A stretch of 30,346 bases of DNA from contig JAQTPO010000006.1 in NCBI GenBank assembly GCA_028712845.1, positions 1 through 30,346 on the forward strand, read 5' to 3'. The position numbers were made by a program, and so were the translations under genes. Each line of letters begins with the position of its first letter. Position 1 is the stretch's first letter. Below the pieces are notes generated by a model. The model was not told the origin of the DNA and searched no databases. It saw only the letters and a list, made by a program, of their open reading frames with translations. Of this stretch, positions 1-7,744 are shown one piece after another. This stretch comes from Dehalococcoidales bacterium. GTDB lineage: Bacteria; Chloroflexota; Dehalococcoidia; Dehalococcoidales; Fen-1064.

Positions 1-105
1 GCCAAGAACTTTCTTATCCAGAAACCTGAAATTACCATGGAGATAGAGCAACAGGTTCGAGCCTCAGCAATACCGGGCCAACAAGTAACGGCAAAAGACC
101 AGTGA
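1..105 (+). CDS. recA: RecA recombinase, C-terminal end only
   Basis: The window opens inside a reading frame that runs 34 codons to a TGA at 103-105. Its residues, beginning AKNFLIQKPEIT and followed by MEIEQQVRASAI, fit the extreme C-terminus of RecA, where the family has an acidic helical tail of the type FLxxNPEIxxEIExxIR. RecA is the ATP-dependent strand-exchange protein and SOS coprotease. The identification rests on this short stretch plus the recX gene immediately downstream, a classic pairing. The ATPase core and start lie outside the window. Confidence 0.85.
   Translation, partial: AKNFLIQKPEITMEIEQQVRASAIPGQQVTAKDQ
72..99 (+). repeat. Short direct repeat, copy 1 (recA 3' end)
   Basis: ACCGGGC at 72-78 and AACGGCAAAAGAC at 87-99 recur in the same order at 812-818 and 825-837, just around the recX stop codon. 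The two copies flank recX. The match is short and may be coincidental. Confidence 0.3.
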
Positions 106-144
106 TCCCTTAACCGTATATAAAACACTGGAAATTGAAATAGA

Positions 145-176
145 AGCTGAGGTCTAGACCTCGGCTTTTGTGTTTT
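145..176 (+). terminator. Intrinsic terminator between recA and recX
   Basis: A near-perfect palindrome at 145-166 (centre GAGGTCTAGACCTC, flanked by AGC/GCT with one T-G wobble) is followed by TTTTGTGTTTT. It lies 40 bases after the recA stop and 13 bases before the recX ATG, so recX must be reached largely by read-through of this hairpin. Confidence 0.75.
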
Positions 177-188
177 AAAAAGGTAAAT

Positions 189-821
189 ATGAGCAAGATA
201 ACAGCTCTCAAAAATAATAAGCGCACGAATCAACAGGTGAATATGTTCCTGGACGGCAAATTTGCCATCAGCCTGGATACCGAGCTAGCGGTAAAAGAAG
301 GGCTGAAAATCGGTCAGGAACTTTCCGCCGAGCAGATTGAGACGCTGGTAAAAAATCTCGGCTTGACCCGCTGTCTGAATGCGGCTTATCGCTACCTCAG
401 CTACCGGCCGCGTAGCGAGGCGGAGATGAGAGAACGTCTTCACCGCCGTGAATTTGAAAATCCTCAAATTGAAATAGTGATAAATAAATTAAAGGAGCAA
501 AATTTACTGGACGATACTGCCTTTGCTCAGTTCTGGCAGGAAAACCGCGAAACTTTCCGCCCAAGGAGTAAGCGGCTAACCAGACTGGAACTGAAAAAGA
601 AAGGGGTGGCTGACACAATCATTAACGAAGTGACGAGTCAGGTAGATGATACGGATTCTGCCTATAGTGCCGCCCTGGGTAAAGCCCAACGCCTGCCACA
701 TCAGGACTACGAAGTCTTCCGCCGCCGATTGGGTGATTATTTAAAGCGGCGCGGCTTCGATTATACGGTCATCAATCAGACCGTAAAAAGAATCTGGCAG
801 GAACTGGTAGAACCGGGCTGA
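189..821 (+). CDS. recX: Regulatory protein RecX
   Basis: RecX is a small helical protein that binds the RecA filament and modulates, usually limits, strand exchange. The 210-residue product shows the family layout of three-helix repeats. The clearest signature is the middle segment around residues 70-85 (AYRYLSYRPRSEAEMRERL), followed by a second repeat with LLDDTAFAQFW and a third ending the protein (RRLGDYLKRRGFDY). I chose the ATG at 189 because an AAAAAGG ribosome site precedes it. An in-frame TTG at 168 falls in the terminator T-run and is unlikely. The position directly after recA supports the call. Regulation is probably by read-through from the recA promoter, as known for E. coli recX. 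Confidence 0.93.
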   Translation: MSKITALKNNKRTNQQVNMFLDGKFAISLDTELAVKEGLKIGQELSAEQIETLVKNLGLTRCLNAAYRYLSYRPRSEAEMRERLHRREFENPQIEIVINKLKEQNLLDDTAFAQFWQENRETFRPRSKRLTRLELKKKGVADTIINEVTSQVDDTDSAYSAALGKAQRLPHQDYEVFRRRLGDYLKRRGFDYTVINQTVKRIWQELVEPG

Positions 822-837
822 ACCAACGGCAAAAGAC
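812..837 (+). repeat. Short direct repeat, copy 2 (recX 3' end)
   Basis: Second copy of the ACCGGGC ... AACGGCAAAAGAC pair found at 72-99. The spacing between the two words differs by two bases. It overlaps the recX stop codon. Confidence 0.3.
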
Positions 838-875
838 AAATGTAAGGCAGCGTACAGGAAAAGTGAGGTCAAACA

Positions 876-2417
876 ATGGATACTTTCCAAACAACGATTT
901 TGTATGTCTCAGTTTTTATCATCGGTGTTGTTCTTGGTGGTGCAATTATCTTCTTCTTCCGCCGTATGGCAGTTAACCGTCTCCTCCGTGTAACGCAACG
1001 TAAAGCGAACAGGACTGTAATTGAAGCCAGAGATGAAGCGAAGAGAATCGTTGACCAATCCAGGCTTGAAGCAGAAAAAGTAAGAGCAACAGCGGATGCT
1101 GAGTACCGCGAGCGTCGTCAAGAGTTACAACGGCAGGAAAACCGTGTATTATCCAAATCCGAAAACCTGGAACACAAGCTGGAGGGTGTGGGGCAACGTG
1201 AAAGGGCTTTGAATAACAAGGAAAAATCTATAGATACTCTTCGCGCCCAGATTGAGGAAACGAAGGACAAAGAACTGAAACAACTGGAAATCATTTCCGG
1301 TATGTCCACTGAGCAAGCCAAGGAGATATTACTCCAAAGCGTTGAATCTGAGATGAAAGAGGAAGCCTCCCGCCGCCTGCATGAGTGGGAGTTAAAAATC
1401 AAAGCGGAAGCTGATATTAAATCACAGGAAATATTGGCACAAACTATTCAGCGTAGTGCCTCCGAAATTGTTTCAGAGACAACCGCTACCAGTGTACCTA
1501 TACCCAGTGATGAGATGAAAGGCAGACTTATCGGCAGAGAAGGCCGCAATATCAGGGCATTAGAACAGGCTACCGGCGTTGACCTGATTGTGGATGACAC
1601 ACCGGAAGCGGTAACCTTATCCAGCTTCGACCCGGTACGCCGTGAAGTCGCCCGAATTGCGCTCACTAAACTCATTCTGGACGGGCGTATTCACCCGGCG
1701 CGTATTGAAGAGGTGGTAAAGAAAGCTGAAGAAGAGGTTAACGCCAGTATTCAGACCGCCGGTGAGCAAGCCGCTTATCAGGTCGGGGTACAGGGCTTGC
1801 GTCCGGAATTGATTAGATTACTCGGCCGACTTAAATACCGCACCAGCTACGGGCAGAGTGTGCTGTCTCACAGTATCGAGGTGGCATTTATGGCATCGAT
1901 GATTGCCTCTGAACTGGGCGCGAATCCAACCATCGCCAAGAAAGCGGGCTTACTTCACGATATCGGCAAAGCTGTTGACCGTGAGGTTGAAGGCACTCAT
2001 GCTTCGATTGGCGCCGACCTGGTCAAGCAATGGGAAAAATCACCTGAAGTAGTAATGGGCATTGCCGAGCATCACTTTGAAACTCCTAACACCAGCACAT
2101 GGGGTTACATCGTCTCCGCTGCAGATGCCATCAGTAGCGCCCGACCCGGCGCCAGAAGAGAATCTCTGGACAATTATCTGAAACGGCTCAAAGCGCTGGA
2201 AGACATCGCTAACAGCTTCAAAGGCGTGGAGAAATCTTTCGCCATTCAAGCAGGACGTGAAGTCAGAATCCTCGTCAAGCCGGAAGAAATCGATGACCTG
2301 GGAGCTATGCGTCTCGCCCGTGATATCGTCAAGAAAATAGAAGAGGGAATGGAATACCCCGGTCAAATTAAAGTCACAGTAGTTAGAGAAACGCGAGCGG
2401 TGGATTTCGCCAAGTAG
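876..2417 (+). CDS. rny: Ribonuclease Y (membrane-anchored endoribonuclease)
   Basis: RNase Y starts decay of many mRNAs by endonucleolytic cutting at the membrane. The 513-residue length is normal for the family. Residues 7-28 form one transmembrane helix. Residues about 40-200 are a charged heptad-rich coiled coil. Residues about 207-270 are a KH RNA-binding domain with the [10 protein letters not shown] loop at 216-225. Residues about 326-420 are the HD catalytic domain, with H332, H361-D362 (LLHDIGK) and a [10 protein letters not shown] segment. A GAGGTC ribosome site lies 7 bases before the ATG. The gene is followed 22 bases later by ymdB, a pairing common in bacteria and fitting a joint role in RNA metabolism. 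Confidence 0.97.
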   Translation: MDTFQTTILYVSVFIIGVVLGGAIIFFFRRMAVNRLLRVTQRKANRTVIEARDEAKRIVDQSRLEAEKVRATADAEYRERRQELQRQENRVLSKSENLEHKLEGVGQRERALNNKEKSIDTLRAQIEETKDKELKQLEIISGMSTEQAKEILLQSVESEMKEEASRRLHEWELKIKAEADIKSQEILAQTIQRSASEIVSETTATSVPIPSDEMKGRLIGREGRNIRALEQATGVDLIVDDTPEAVTLSSFDPVRREVARIALTKLILDGRIHPARIEEVVKKAEEEVNASIQTAGEQAAYQVGVQGLRPELIRLLGRLKYRTSYGQSVLSHSIEVAFMASMIASELGANPTIAKKAGLLHDIGKAVDREVEGTHASIGADLVKQWEKSPEVVMGIAEHHFETPNTSTWGYIVSAADAISSARPGARRESLDNYLKRLKALEDIANSFKGVEKSFAIQAGREVRILVKPEEIDDLGAMRLARDIVKKIEEGMEYPGQIKVTVVRETRAVDFAK

Positions 2418-2439
2418 AAAATTAAGGACTGAAAGGAAA

Positions 2440-3207
2440 ATGCTGGTACTGGCAATTGGAGATGTTATCGGCAAGCCTGGCAGACAGGCTCTGGAGAAAT
2501 TCCTGCCGCAAATCAAGCAGGAGTACGGAGTTGACCTGGCGATTGTCAACGCCGAGAACAGCGCCGGCGGCATCGGTGTCACACCGGAGACAGCAGAGGA
2601 ATTACTCAAAGCCGGAGCGGATGTCCTGACTTCTGGTAATCATATCTGGGCACATAAAACGATTCTTCCCTGTCTTGACGGGGAAATGCCGCTCATCAGG
2701 CCCTTTAACTATCCGCCTGGTGTTCCCGGCAAAGGATACATCGTTAAAAACGGCGTGCTGGTAGTGAACCTTATCGGCAGAACTTTTATGAACAATTATG
2801 ACTGTCCCTTCCGCACCATGGACACACTGCTGGCGCAACTCGAGAATAAACCACCCATAATTTTTGTGGATTTCCACGCTGAAGCAACATCGGAAAAAGT
2901 AGCACTCGGACGTTATCTCGATGGACGTGTCAGTGCAGTGCTGGGCACGCATACCCACGTCGGCACAATAGATGCCCAAATCCTCTCCCATGGCACTGCC
3001 TATGTCACCGATATCGGCATGACCGGACCAATGGACTCCGTCATCGGCGACGACCCTGAAAACGTGCTACAACGCTTCCTGACCCAATTGCCGCACCGTT
3101 TGTCAGCCGGCAGTGGTAAGAGTATTATCAATGCCATACTTGTCAGAGTCGATGACACCACCGGTAGAGCCACCGGCATCGAGCGCATTCAGAGGGAAAC
3201 AGAGTAA
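2440..3207 (+). CDS. ymdB: YmdB-type metallophosphoesterase (2',3'-cyclic nucleotide phosphodiesterase family)
   Basis: This dimetal phosphoesterase family includes Bacillus YmdB, which hydrolyses 2',3'-cAMP and affects developmental gene expression together with RNase Y. The 255 residues carry every metal-ligand motif expected: D8 in IGDVIGKPGR, NAEN at 37-40, SGNH at 65-68, DFHAE at 144-148, GTHTHV at 169-174 and DIGMTGP near 192. Length matches the family (about 260). An AAGGA site sits just before the ATG. The stop codon overlaps the next gene by one base (TAATG), implying translational coupling. Its cell role here is inferred from the family and from adjacency to rny. Confidence 0.95.
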   Translation: MLVLAIGDVIGKPGRQALEKFLPQIKQEYGVDLAIVNAENSAGGIGVTPETAEELLKAGADVLTSGNHIWAHKTILPCLDGEMPLIRPFNYPPGVPGKGYIVKNGVLVVNLIGRTFMNNYDCPFRTMDTLLAQLENKPPIIFVDFHAEATSEKVALGRYLDGRVSAVLGTHTHVGTIDAQILSHGTAYVTDIGMTGPMDSVIGDDPENVLQRFLTQLPHRLSAGSGKSIINAILVRVDDTTGRATGIERIQRETE

Positions 3208-4040
3208 TGCCCAGAGCTGACCTCCACATACATTCAACGGCATCGGACGGTCGTTATAGTCCCGCCGAAATAGTCCATATGGCTGTTTCCAAAGGGCTGA
3301 CGGTGATTGCTCTATCTGACCACGATACGGTAGATGGCATAGCACCGGCATTGGAAGCTGCCGGAGAATTCCCGCATCTGAGACTCATTCCCGCCGTAGA
3401 ACTCAGCACCGATACTTCCAACGGAGAAGTGCATGTGCTAGGATATTTTATTGACTACACCAATCGAGAATTCAAGACCAGCCTTGAGCGAATGCGTAAC
3501 TCACGAGTTATTAGAGCCGAAAAAATGGTGGCGAAACTGAAGGAATTGGGCTGTAACATCGAATGGGAACGAATCAAGACAATCGCCGGAGGAGGAGCGC
3601 TTGGCAGGGCACATATTGCTCAGGCGCTACTTGAAAAGGGCTATATTGCCTCCTTCAAAGAGGCTTTCAGCAAATACATCGGGCACGATTGCCCCGCATA
3701 TGTGAAGCGGGAGAAATTGACACCAGCGGAAGCAGTTCAACTGGTGTTGAAAGCTGATGGGCTACCAGTGCTGGCGCACCCGTTTACTTCTACGACTCCG
3801 GAGACGATGATTAAAGAATTAAAAACAGTCGGGCTAGTGGGTATGGAGGTTTACTACGCGGGTTATCTCCCAACCGAAATAAACACCCTGCTTAATATGG
3901 CTCAGAAATATGACCTGATTCCCACCGGCGGCACTGATTATCACGGCATTGACGATGCCTCCGATATAACTATCGGGGGGACAGATATCCCGATGCATTT
4001 TGTGGAGAAATTAATTGCTCTTTCAGAGCAAGAAGCTTGA
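3207..4040 (+). CDS. PHP-domain phosphoesterase (RNase AM / YciV-like)
   Basis: The PHP fold binds three metals and hydrolyses phosphoesters. Relatives include E. coli YciV/TrpH (RNase AM), which removes 5' nucleotides from short RNA and cleaves 3',5'-bisphosphates. Ligands visible in the 277-residue protein are H7 and H9 (DLHIHS), D38-H39-D40 (LSDHDT), E65 (AVELS), H76, H136, H191 (LAHPF) and D244/H246 (GTDYH). The insertion between about residues 90 and 165 fits the helical second domain of this subfamily. Start is the TAATG overlap with ymdB. Exact substrate is not shown by sequence. Location next to rny and ymdB suggests nucleotide or RNA-fragment clearance. Confidence 0.85.
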   Translation: MPRADLHIHSTASDGRYSPAEIVHMAVSKGLTVIALSDHDTVDGIAPALEAAGEFPHLRLIPAVELSTDTSNGEVHVLGYFIDYTNREFKTSLERMRNSRVIRAEKMVAKLKELGCNIEWERIKTIAGGGALGRAHIAQALLEKGYIASFKEAFSKYIGHDCPAYVKREKLTPAEAVQLVLKADGLPVLAHPFTSTTPETMIKELKTVGLVGMEVYYAGYLPTEINTLLNMAQKYDLIPTGGTDYHGIDDASDITIGGTDIPMHFVEKLIALSEQEA

Positions 4041-4080
4041 AGGCAATCCAGCCCGCAAGGCTTGAAGAATAGGAGAGCTT

Positions 4081-4767
4081 ATGGTTACTCAATTTATTTT
4101 ATTAGCGATTGGCGCTTATCTCCTCGGCTCGGTACCTGCCGCTTATCTTGCTATCAAGTGGACACGCGGCGTGGATATCCGTAAGGTCGGCACGGGCAAA
4201 GTAGGCGCCGCTAACGTGCTCAACGCCGGTCCCAAATGGCTGGCAGTGCCGGTCGCTCTCTTCGATATCGGGAAAGGAGCGCTATCTGTTTGGGTAGCCC
4301 AATTACTTGGTATGGGCGCGGCTTCGCAGGTGACCGTCGGACTTTGTGCTATTGTCGGGCATAATTGGCCGATATATCTTGGCTTTAAGAGCAGCGGACG
4401 GGGAGTTTTTGCTTCACTGGGTGTTATCAGTATGCTCTCCTGGCCATTAGGGCTTATAATGCTGGTTGTTCCATATTTATTCGCACCTATTAAGCAGGTA
4501 GCTTTCGGGGTTTTTTTGGCTCTCGTAATTTTGCCGTTCCTGAGCTATTTTCTGGCAAAAACAATGGGCGTCGAGGATAAAGTAGCGATTACTTGCGGCT
4601 TTATAGTACTTACATCAATGGCTCTGCTAAAAAGAGTAGTTGCCCGCCGTACGGAACTCAGTAAGCATGTCCCTCTGCCCACGGTTATCATCAACCGATT
4701 ACTCTTCGACCGTGATATTGCCGACCGCCGGTTGTGGAATAGCCACAGCTCTGCGAGCAAGGGATAA
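4081..4767 (+). CDS. plsY: Glycerol-3-phosphate acyltransferase PlsY
   Basis: PlsY moves an acyl group from acyl-phosphate to glycerol-3-phosphate, the first step of phospholipid synthesis, in the inner membrane. The 228-residue protein has five to seven hydrophobic segments. The three cytoplasmic motifs are recognisable but divergent: GTGKVGAAN at 37-45 (family GSGNxGATN), FDIGKGAL at 61-68, and GHNWPIYLGFKSSGRG at 93-108 (family GHxFPxFLxFKGGKG). The last differs by an extra residue and loss of the GGKG glycines. A region after residue about 195 extends past the usual 190-210 length. AGGAG lies 5 bases before the ATG. The family call is safe, activity likely. Confidence 0.88.
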   Translation: MVTQFILLAIGAYLLGSVPAAYLAIKWTRGVDIRKVGTGKVGAANVLNAGPKWLAVPVALFDIGKGALSVWVAQLLGMGAASQVTVGLCAIVGHNWPIYLGFKSSGRGVFASLGVISMLSWPLGLIMLVVPYLFAPIKQVAFGVFLALVILPFLSYFLAKTMGVEDKVAITCGFIVLTSMALLKRVVARRTELSKHVPLPTVIINRLLFDRDIADRRLWNSHSSASKG

Positions 4768-4800
4768 CGGGCATTTTATGATTTCGAGGCTAAATAAATA

Positions 4801-5259
4801 ATGTTCTATGACCTGATTACCAATTGGATCCTGATTATTCCCCTCTGCGCATGGGTGGCTGCCCAGTCTATCAAGGTGTTGAGAGCTTTGGTGCAGGGTA
4901 AAGGACTTGACCTGAGCTACTTCGTCAGCAGCGGGGGTATGCCCAGCGCACATTCGGCAATGGTCAGCGCCTTAGCAACCGCAATCGCGATGACGGATGG
5001 TTTCGGGTCGTCATTTTTTGCAATCTCAGTGGTCCTGGCAATAATAGTAATGTATGACGCCGCAGGCGTGCGCCAGTCGGTCGGTCAGCAATCGGTCGTT
5101 CTAAACCGTATCATACTGGAGCTAAAGCGAAGAGAACCTTTAGTAAAGATTGAAGCAGGCTTGCGAGAACTGATGGGGCACACGCCATTCGAGGTGATTG
5201 CCGGATGCATATTAGGCATTACAATCGCATGGCTGTGGCTTTTTTTAGCGGGGCTCTAA
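4801..5259 (+). CDS. Divergent PAP2 family membrane protein (DUF212, YuiD-like)
   Basis: This 152-residue integral membrane protein belongs to the divergent PAP2 (DUF212) family, thought to relate to membrane phosphatases of the PAP2 group. Seen in sequence: SGGMPSAHSA at 44-53, YDAAGVRQ at 85-92, and a C-terminal LMGHTPFEVIAGCILG segment, all family hallmarks. Four hydrophobic helices can be drawn (about 6-22, 54-68, 72-88, 133-150). No close ribosome site is evident: GAGG lies about 13 bases upstream of the ATG. It directly follows plsY, so a part in phospholipid or isoprenoid phosphate turnover is plausible but unproven. Confidence 0.88.
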   Translation: MFYDLITNWILIIPLCAWVAAQSIKVLRALVQGKGLDLSYFVSSGGMPSAHSAMVSALATAIAMTDGFGSSFFAISVVLAIIVMYDAAGVRQSVGQQSVVLNRIILELKRREPLVKIEAGLRELMGHTPFEVIAGCILGITIAWLWLFLAGL

Positions 5260-5361
5260 GCCCAAATAGGAATCATTTTCACCACTCAATCAATTAATTT
5301 GTCCAAGAAAACATCCACGCTACGCTCGATGTCATCTCCCAAATACTTTTCAATTTCCGCA

Positions 5362-5389
5362 TTGACAAAACAGCCACTTGTGGTACAGT
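5362..5389 (+). promoter_or_regulatory. Sigma-70-type promoter for the Mop/TOBE gene
   Basis: A consensus TTGACA at 5362-5367 is followed after 16 bases by TACAGT at 5384-5389. A TG at 5381-5382 makes an extended -10. Transcription would begin near 5396, about 27 bases before the ATG at 5423. It is the best promoter match I saw in the window. Confidence 0.65.
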
Positions 5390-5422
5390 TTAGCTGGTTA
5401 GAACTGACAAGGAGAGACTGCA

Positions 5423-5626
5423 ATGTTAAGCGCACGCAATCAGTTTAAAGGCACCGTGAAATCCATCAAGCTGGGACAGGTAATGGCAGAAGTCGTCGTC
5501 AAGGTGGGAAAAATAGAAGTGGTGTCCCTCATCAGCTCCACTTCAGTACAAAATCTGAAACTAAAAGCTGGTGATAAAGTCGCAGCGATTGTGAAGGCTA
5601 CCGAGGTGATGGTGGCTAAAGACTGA
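5423..5626 (+). CDS. Molbindin (Mop/TOBE single-domain molybdate-binding protein)
   Basis: The 67-residue protein matches the size and pattern of solitary Mop/TOBE proteins such as clostridial MopII. These form hexamers that bind and store molybdate or tungstate in the cytoplasm. It begins SARNQFKGTVKSIKLG, has the central repeat of beta strands (AEVVVKVG, VSLISSTSV), then LKAGDKVAAIVKATEVMV, the classic TOBE ending. AAGGAGAG lies 7 bases before the ATG. The gene stands alone with its own promoter. No modABC or cofactor genes are within the window, so its client enzyme is unknown. Confidence 0.9.
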   Translation: MLSARNQFKGTVKSIKLGQVMAEVVVKVGKIEVVSLISSTSVQNLKLKAGDKVAAIVKATEVMVAKD

Positions 5627-5701
5627 GTCCATCCGCTCCGTGTTTATCAAAACCATCTTTAGTTTTATTGGCACACCAGTAAGCAAGTGCAGTCCTGCCG
5701 A

Positions 5702-5875
5702 CTATTGTGTGCCCGTCTCGACTTTACTGGTACTGGTTGGTGTTTTAGCTGTCTCGGCCGGTGTGCTTTCTTGAGACTAAGAGCAACCCGCTAGAGAAAT
5801 AAGTGTAATAACAAACACAACTGTAAGGCTAATAGTAACCGTATGGAATCTGCAAAAAGATAAAACCTGTTTCAT
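5702..5875 (-). pseudogene. Tiny lipoprotein with in-frame amber codon after the lipobox
   Basis: Reading the minus strand, an ATG at 5875-5873 abuts the TGA of the acyl-CoA dehydrogenase gene, with GGGGGAG just upstream as ribosome site. The first 32 codons (to a TAG at 5779-5777) give a textbook lipoprotein signal: K2, R9, a hydrophobic core at residues 12-28, and lipobox L28-A-G-C31. After the TAG the same frame continues for 24 codons rich in Thr, Ser, Pro, Glu and Lys (starting SQESTPAETAKTP) to a second TAG at 5704-5702. That composition is typical of the linker after a lipidated cysteine. It may be a nonsense-mutated or decaying gene, a read-through gene, or a sequencing error. A 32-residue lipopeptide is also possible. 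Function unknown. Confidence 0.5.
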
Positions 5876-7021
5876 TCACTCCCCCTTAAGCACTTGACGG
5901 GCAATAGTCATCCGCTGCATTTCCGAAGTGCCTTCGTAGATTTCTGTAATACGGGCATCACGGAAATAACGCTCCAGAGGAAAGTCCTTGGTATAGCCAT
6001 AACCACCATAGATTTGCAGAGCTTTAGTAGCGACAAAACTGGCAGTCTCCGCCGCATATACCTTTGCCATGGCAGCTTCTTTTACAAAGGACTGGCGCTG
6101 GTCTTTTAGATTTGCCGCACGGTAAGTAAGTAACCGCGCCGCATCAATCTGCGTCGCCATATCCGCCAGCATCCACTGAATTGCCTGAAAATTGGCGATT
6201 GACTGTCCGAACTGCCTGCGTTCTTTAGCATATTGCGTAGCTTTCTCAAAGGCTCCCTGAGCAATACCTAACGCTTGCGCCGCAATACCTAAGCGACTCC
6301 CGTCGATTGTCTCCAATGCGATACGAAATCCCTTTCCCTCAGCACCGAGCCGGTTCTCTTCAGGCACAAAGCAATTATCGAAGATAAGTTCAGCCGTGGA
6401 TGAGCCGCGAATGCCCAGTTTACGCTCGTGTTTACCCACTGCATATCCGGGCATACCCTTCTCGACAATGAAAGCGGTTACACCGCGATAACCTTTGGAC
6501 TTATCCACCGTGGCAAAAACAACGATGATTTCCGCTTCAACGCCATTAGTGATGAAAATCTTGTTGCCGTTCAGGACATAGCCGCCGTCTTTTTTGACAG
6601 CGGTAGCCTGCATTGCCGCCACATCGCTGCCGGCGCCGGATTCTGTCAAGCCGAAAGCCCCGATTTTCTCGCCTTTCATTAATGGCGTCAGGTATTTATG
6701 CTTCTGTCCCTCATTGCCGAACTCATATATCGGATAGGCGCCAAGTTCATTTGTAGCCACCAGAATGATACTGGTAGATGCGCAGACACGCGCCAGTTCC
6801 TCGAAAACAATTGCCTGCTCGATGGCACTACCGCCACTGCCCCCGTACTTCTCCGGATAACCGGTGCCCATTAATCCAATCTCCGCCGCTTTCTTAATAA
6901 CAGCAGAGGGAAAACTGGCTTCCTCATCTATTTTTGCGGCAATAGGCTCAATCTCTTTTTCGGCAAACTCCCGCACCATTGCCCTGAGCATTTTCTGGTC
7001 TTCACTCAGTGAGAAGTCCAT
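5876..7021 (-). CDS. Acyl-CoA dehydrogenase
   Basis: This FAD flavoenzyme oxidises an acyl-CoA to the 2-enoyl-CoA, passing electrons to electron-transfer flavoprotein. The 381-residue product has full family length and order: N-terminal helical domain (1-115), FAD-binding beta domain with GLTESGAGSD and NKIFITNG, then the C-terminal helical domain with RRQFGQSIANFQAIQ and YGGYGYTKDFPLERYFRD. E363 in IYEGTSEMQR is the expected catalytic base, placing it in the short/branched-chain type group. Substrate cannot be fixed from sequence. GGAG lies about 10 bases upstream of the ATG. It is the last full gene of the acyl-CoA cluster. Confidence 0.95.
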   Translation of the reverse strand: MDFSLSEDQKMLRAMVREFAEKEIEPIAAKIDEEASFPSAVIKKAAEIGLMGTGYPEKYGGSGGSAIEQAIVFEELARVCASTSIILVATNELGAYPIYEFGNEGQKHKYLTPLMKGEKIGAFGLTESGAGSDVAAMQATAVKKDGGYVLNGNKIFITNGVEAEIIVVFATVDKSKGYRGVTAFIVEKGMPGYAVGKHERKLGIRGSSTAELIFDNCFVPEENRLGAEGKGFRIALETIDGSRLGIAAQALGIAQGAFEKATQYAKERRQFGQSIANFQAIQWMLADMATQIDAARLLTYRAANLKDQRQSFVKEAAMAKVYAAETASFVATKALQIYGGYGYTKDFPLERYFRDARITEIYEGTSEMQRMTIARQVLKGE

Positions 7022-7054
7022 CTTCTACATTCTCCAGTATCTTATGAAATTTAA

Positions 7055-7732
7055 TTAGAACTCTATTTCTTTCAGGTCGGGGCTGATAATGAGCGTCGGT
7101 TCCGTGACCGATTGCACATCTTTAGCCGTTAAACCAGGCGCCACCTCCCGGAGAAGAAGCCCTTTCGGCGTAACCTCCATCACTGCCAGGTCGGTGAAAA
7201 TCATGTTAACTTTTCCAGATGTCGTCGGCGGAAAAGTCAGTTTCTTTAGAATCTTCGGTTTGCCATCCACCGCCACATGTTCCATCGCCAGAAACAGCTT
7301 GTTTGCACCGGCGCATAAATCCATAGAGCCGCCGATATTGCCGACATCCAGCCCGCGTGATGGATTTGCCCAACCGGCATAATCACCTTTATCGTTAGCC
7401 TGCAGAGCGCCCATTACAACGATACTCATTCTGCCTCCGCGAATCATCGTGAAAGACTCCAGGCTATCGAAATACATTGTACCGGGAAGTTCTGCAACCG
7501 GCTGGCAACTGGCATTGATAAGGTCCTGGTCAACCTCTTCGTCATTACACAACGGACCTGTCTTGAGCATACCTATCTCCGATTGGAGTATTATGTCTCT
7601 ACCCTCTATCCAGTTGCTGATAAGGGTGGGAATACCGATACCAAGATTAACATAGTCTCCGTCTTTAACTTCTTTGCTTACCCTCAGGGCAATCATTTCC
7701 CGGGGAATGCCTTGTAACTTAACTTTTTCCAT
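7055..7732 (-). CDS. 3-oxoacid CoA-transferase, subunit B
   Basis: The beta subunit of a family I CoA-transferase carries the glutamate that forms the enzyme-CoA thioester. Here that residue is in LQSEIGMLKTGP (about residue 52 from the ATG). Other family features are VNLGIGIPT near the N-terminus, NIGGSMDLCAGA in the middle, and VTEPTL near the end. I take the ATG at 7732, which has GGAG 9 bases upstream. An in-frame GTG at 7738 has too short a spacing. The product is 225 residues. It follows subunit A by a few bases, giving the usual A-B pair. Likely donor and acceptor are short acids such as acetate, succinate or a 3-oxoacid, but this is inference. Confidence 0.93.
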   Translation of the reverse strand: MEKVKLQGIPREMIALRVSKEVKDGDYVNLGIGIPTLISNWIEGRDIILQSEIGMLKTGPLCNDEEVDQDLINASCQPVAELPGTMYFDSLESFTMIRGGRMSIVVMGALQANDKGDYAGWANPSRGLDVGNIGGSMDLCAGANKLFLAMEHVAVDGKPKILKKLTFPPTTSGKVNMIFTDLAVMEVTPKGLLLREVAPGLTAKDVQSVTEPTLIISPDLKEIEF

Positions 7733-7744
7733 TTTCACATACTC

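Noticed and set aside
168..188. TTG start giving recX seven extra residues
   Set aside because: The codon lies inside the terminator tail and lacks a ribosome site, while the ATG at 189 has AAAAAGG at good distance.
2040..2609. Minus-strand 189-codon open frame across the rny/ymdB junction
   Set aside because: Both genes on the plus strand are certain, and the antisense product resembles no family I know.
5249..5263. Small hairpin GGGCT/AGCCC at the end of the divergent PAP2 gene
   Set aside because: Only five base pairs with no T-run after it, so it is not a credible terminator.
5286..5423. Minus-strand open frame of 45 codons (TTG start) ending GDDIERSVDVFLDKLID before a TGA
   Set aside because: It has no ATG and no ribosome site, and it lies antisense to the promoter of the Mop gene. 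Composition looks protein-like and it could be the tail of a lost gene, but I cannot support it.
5676..5730. 7-bp inverted repeat CCAGTAA ... TTACTGG with a 41-base spacer
   Set aside because: Too short and widely spaced to distinguish from chance.
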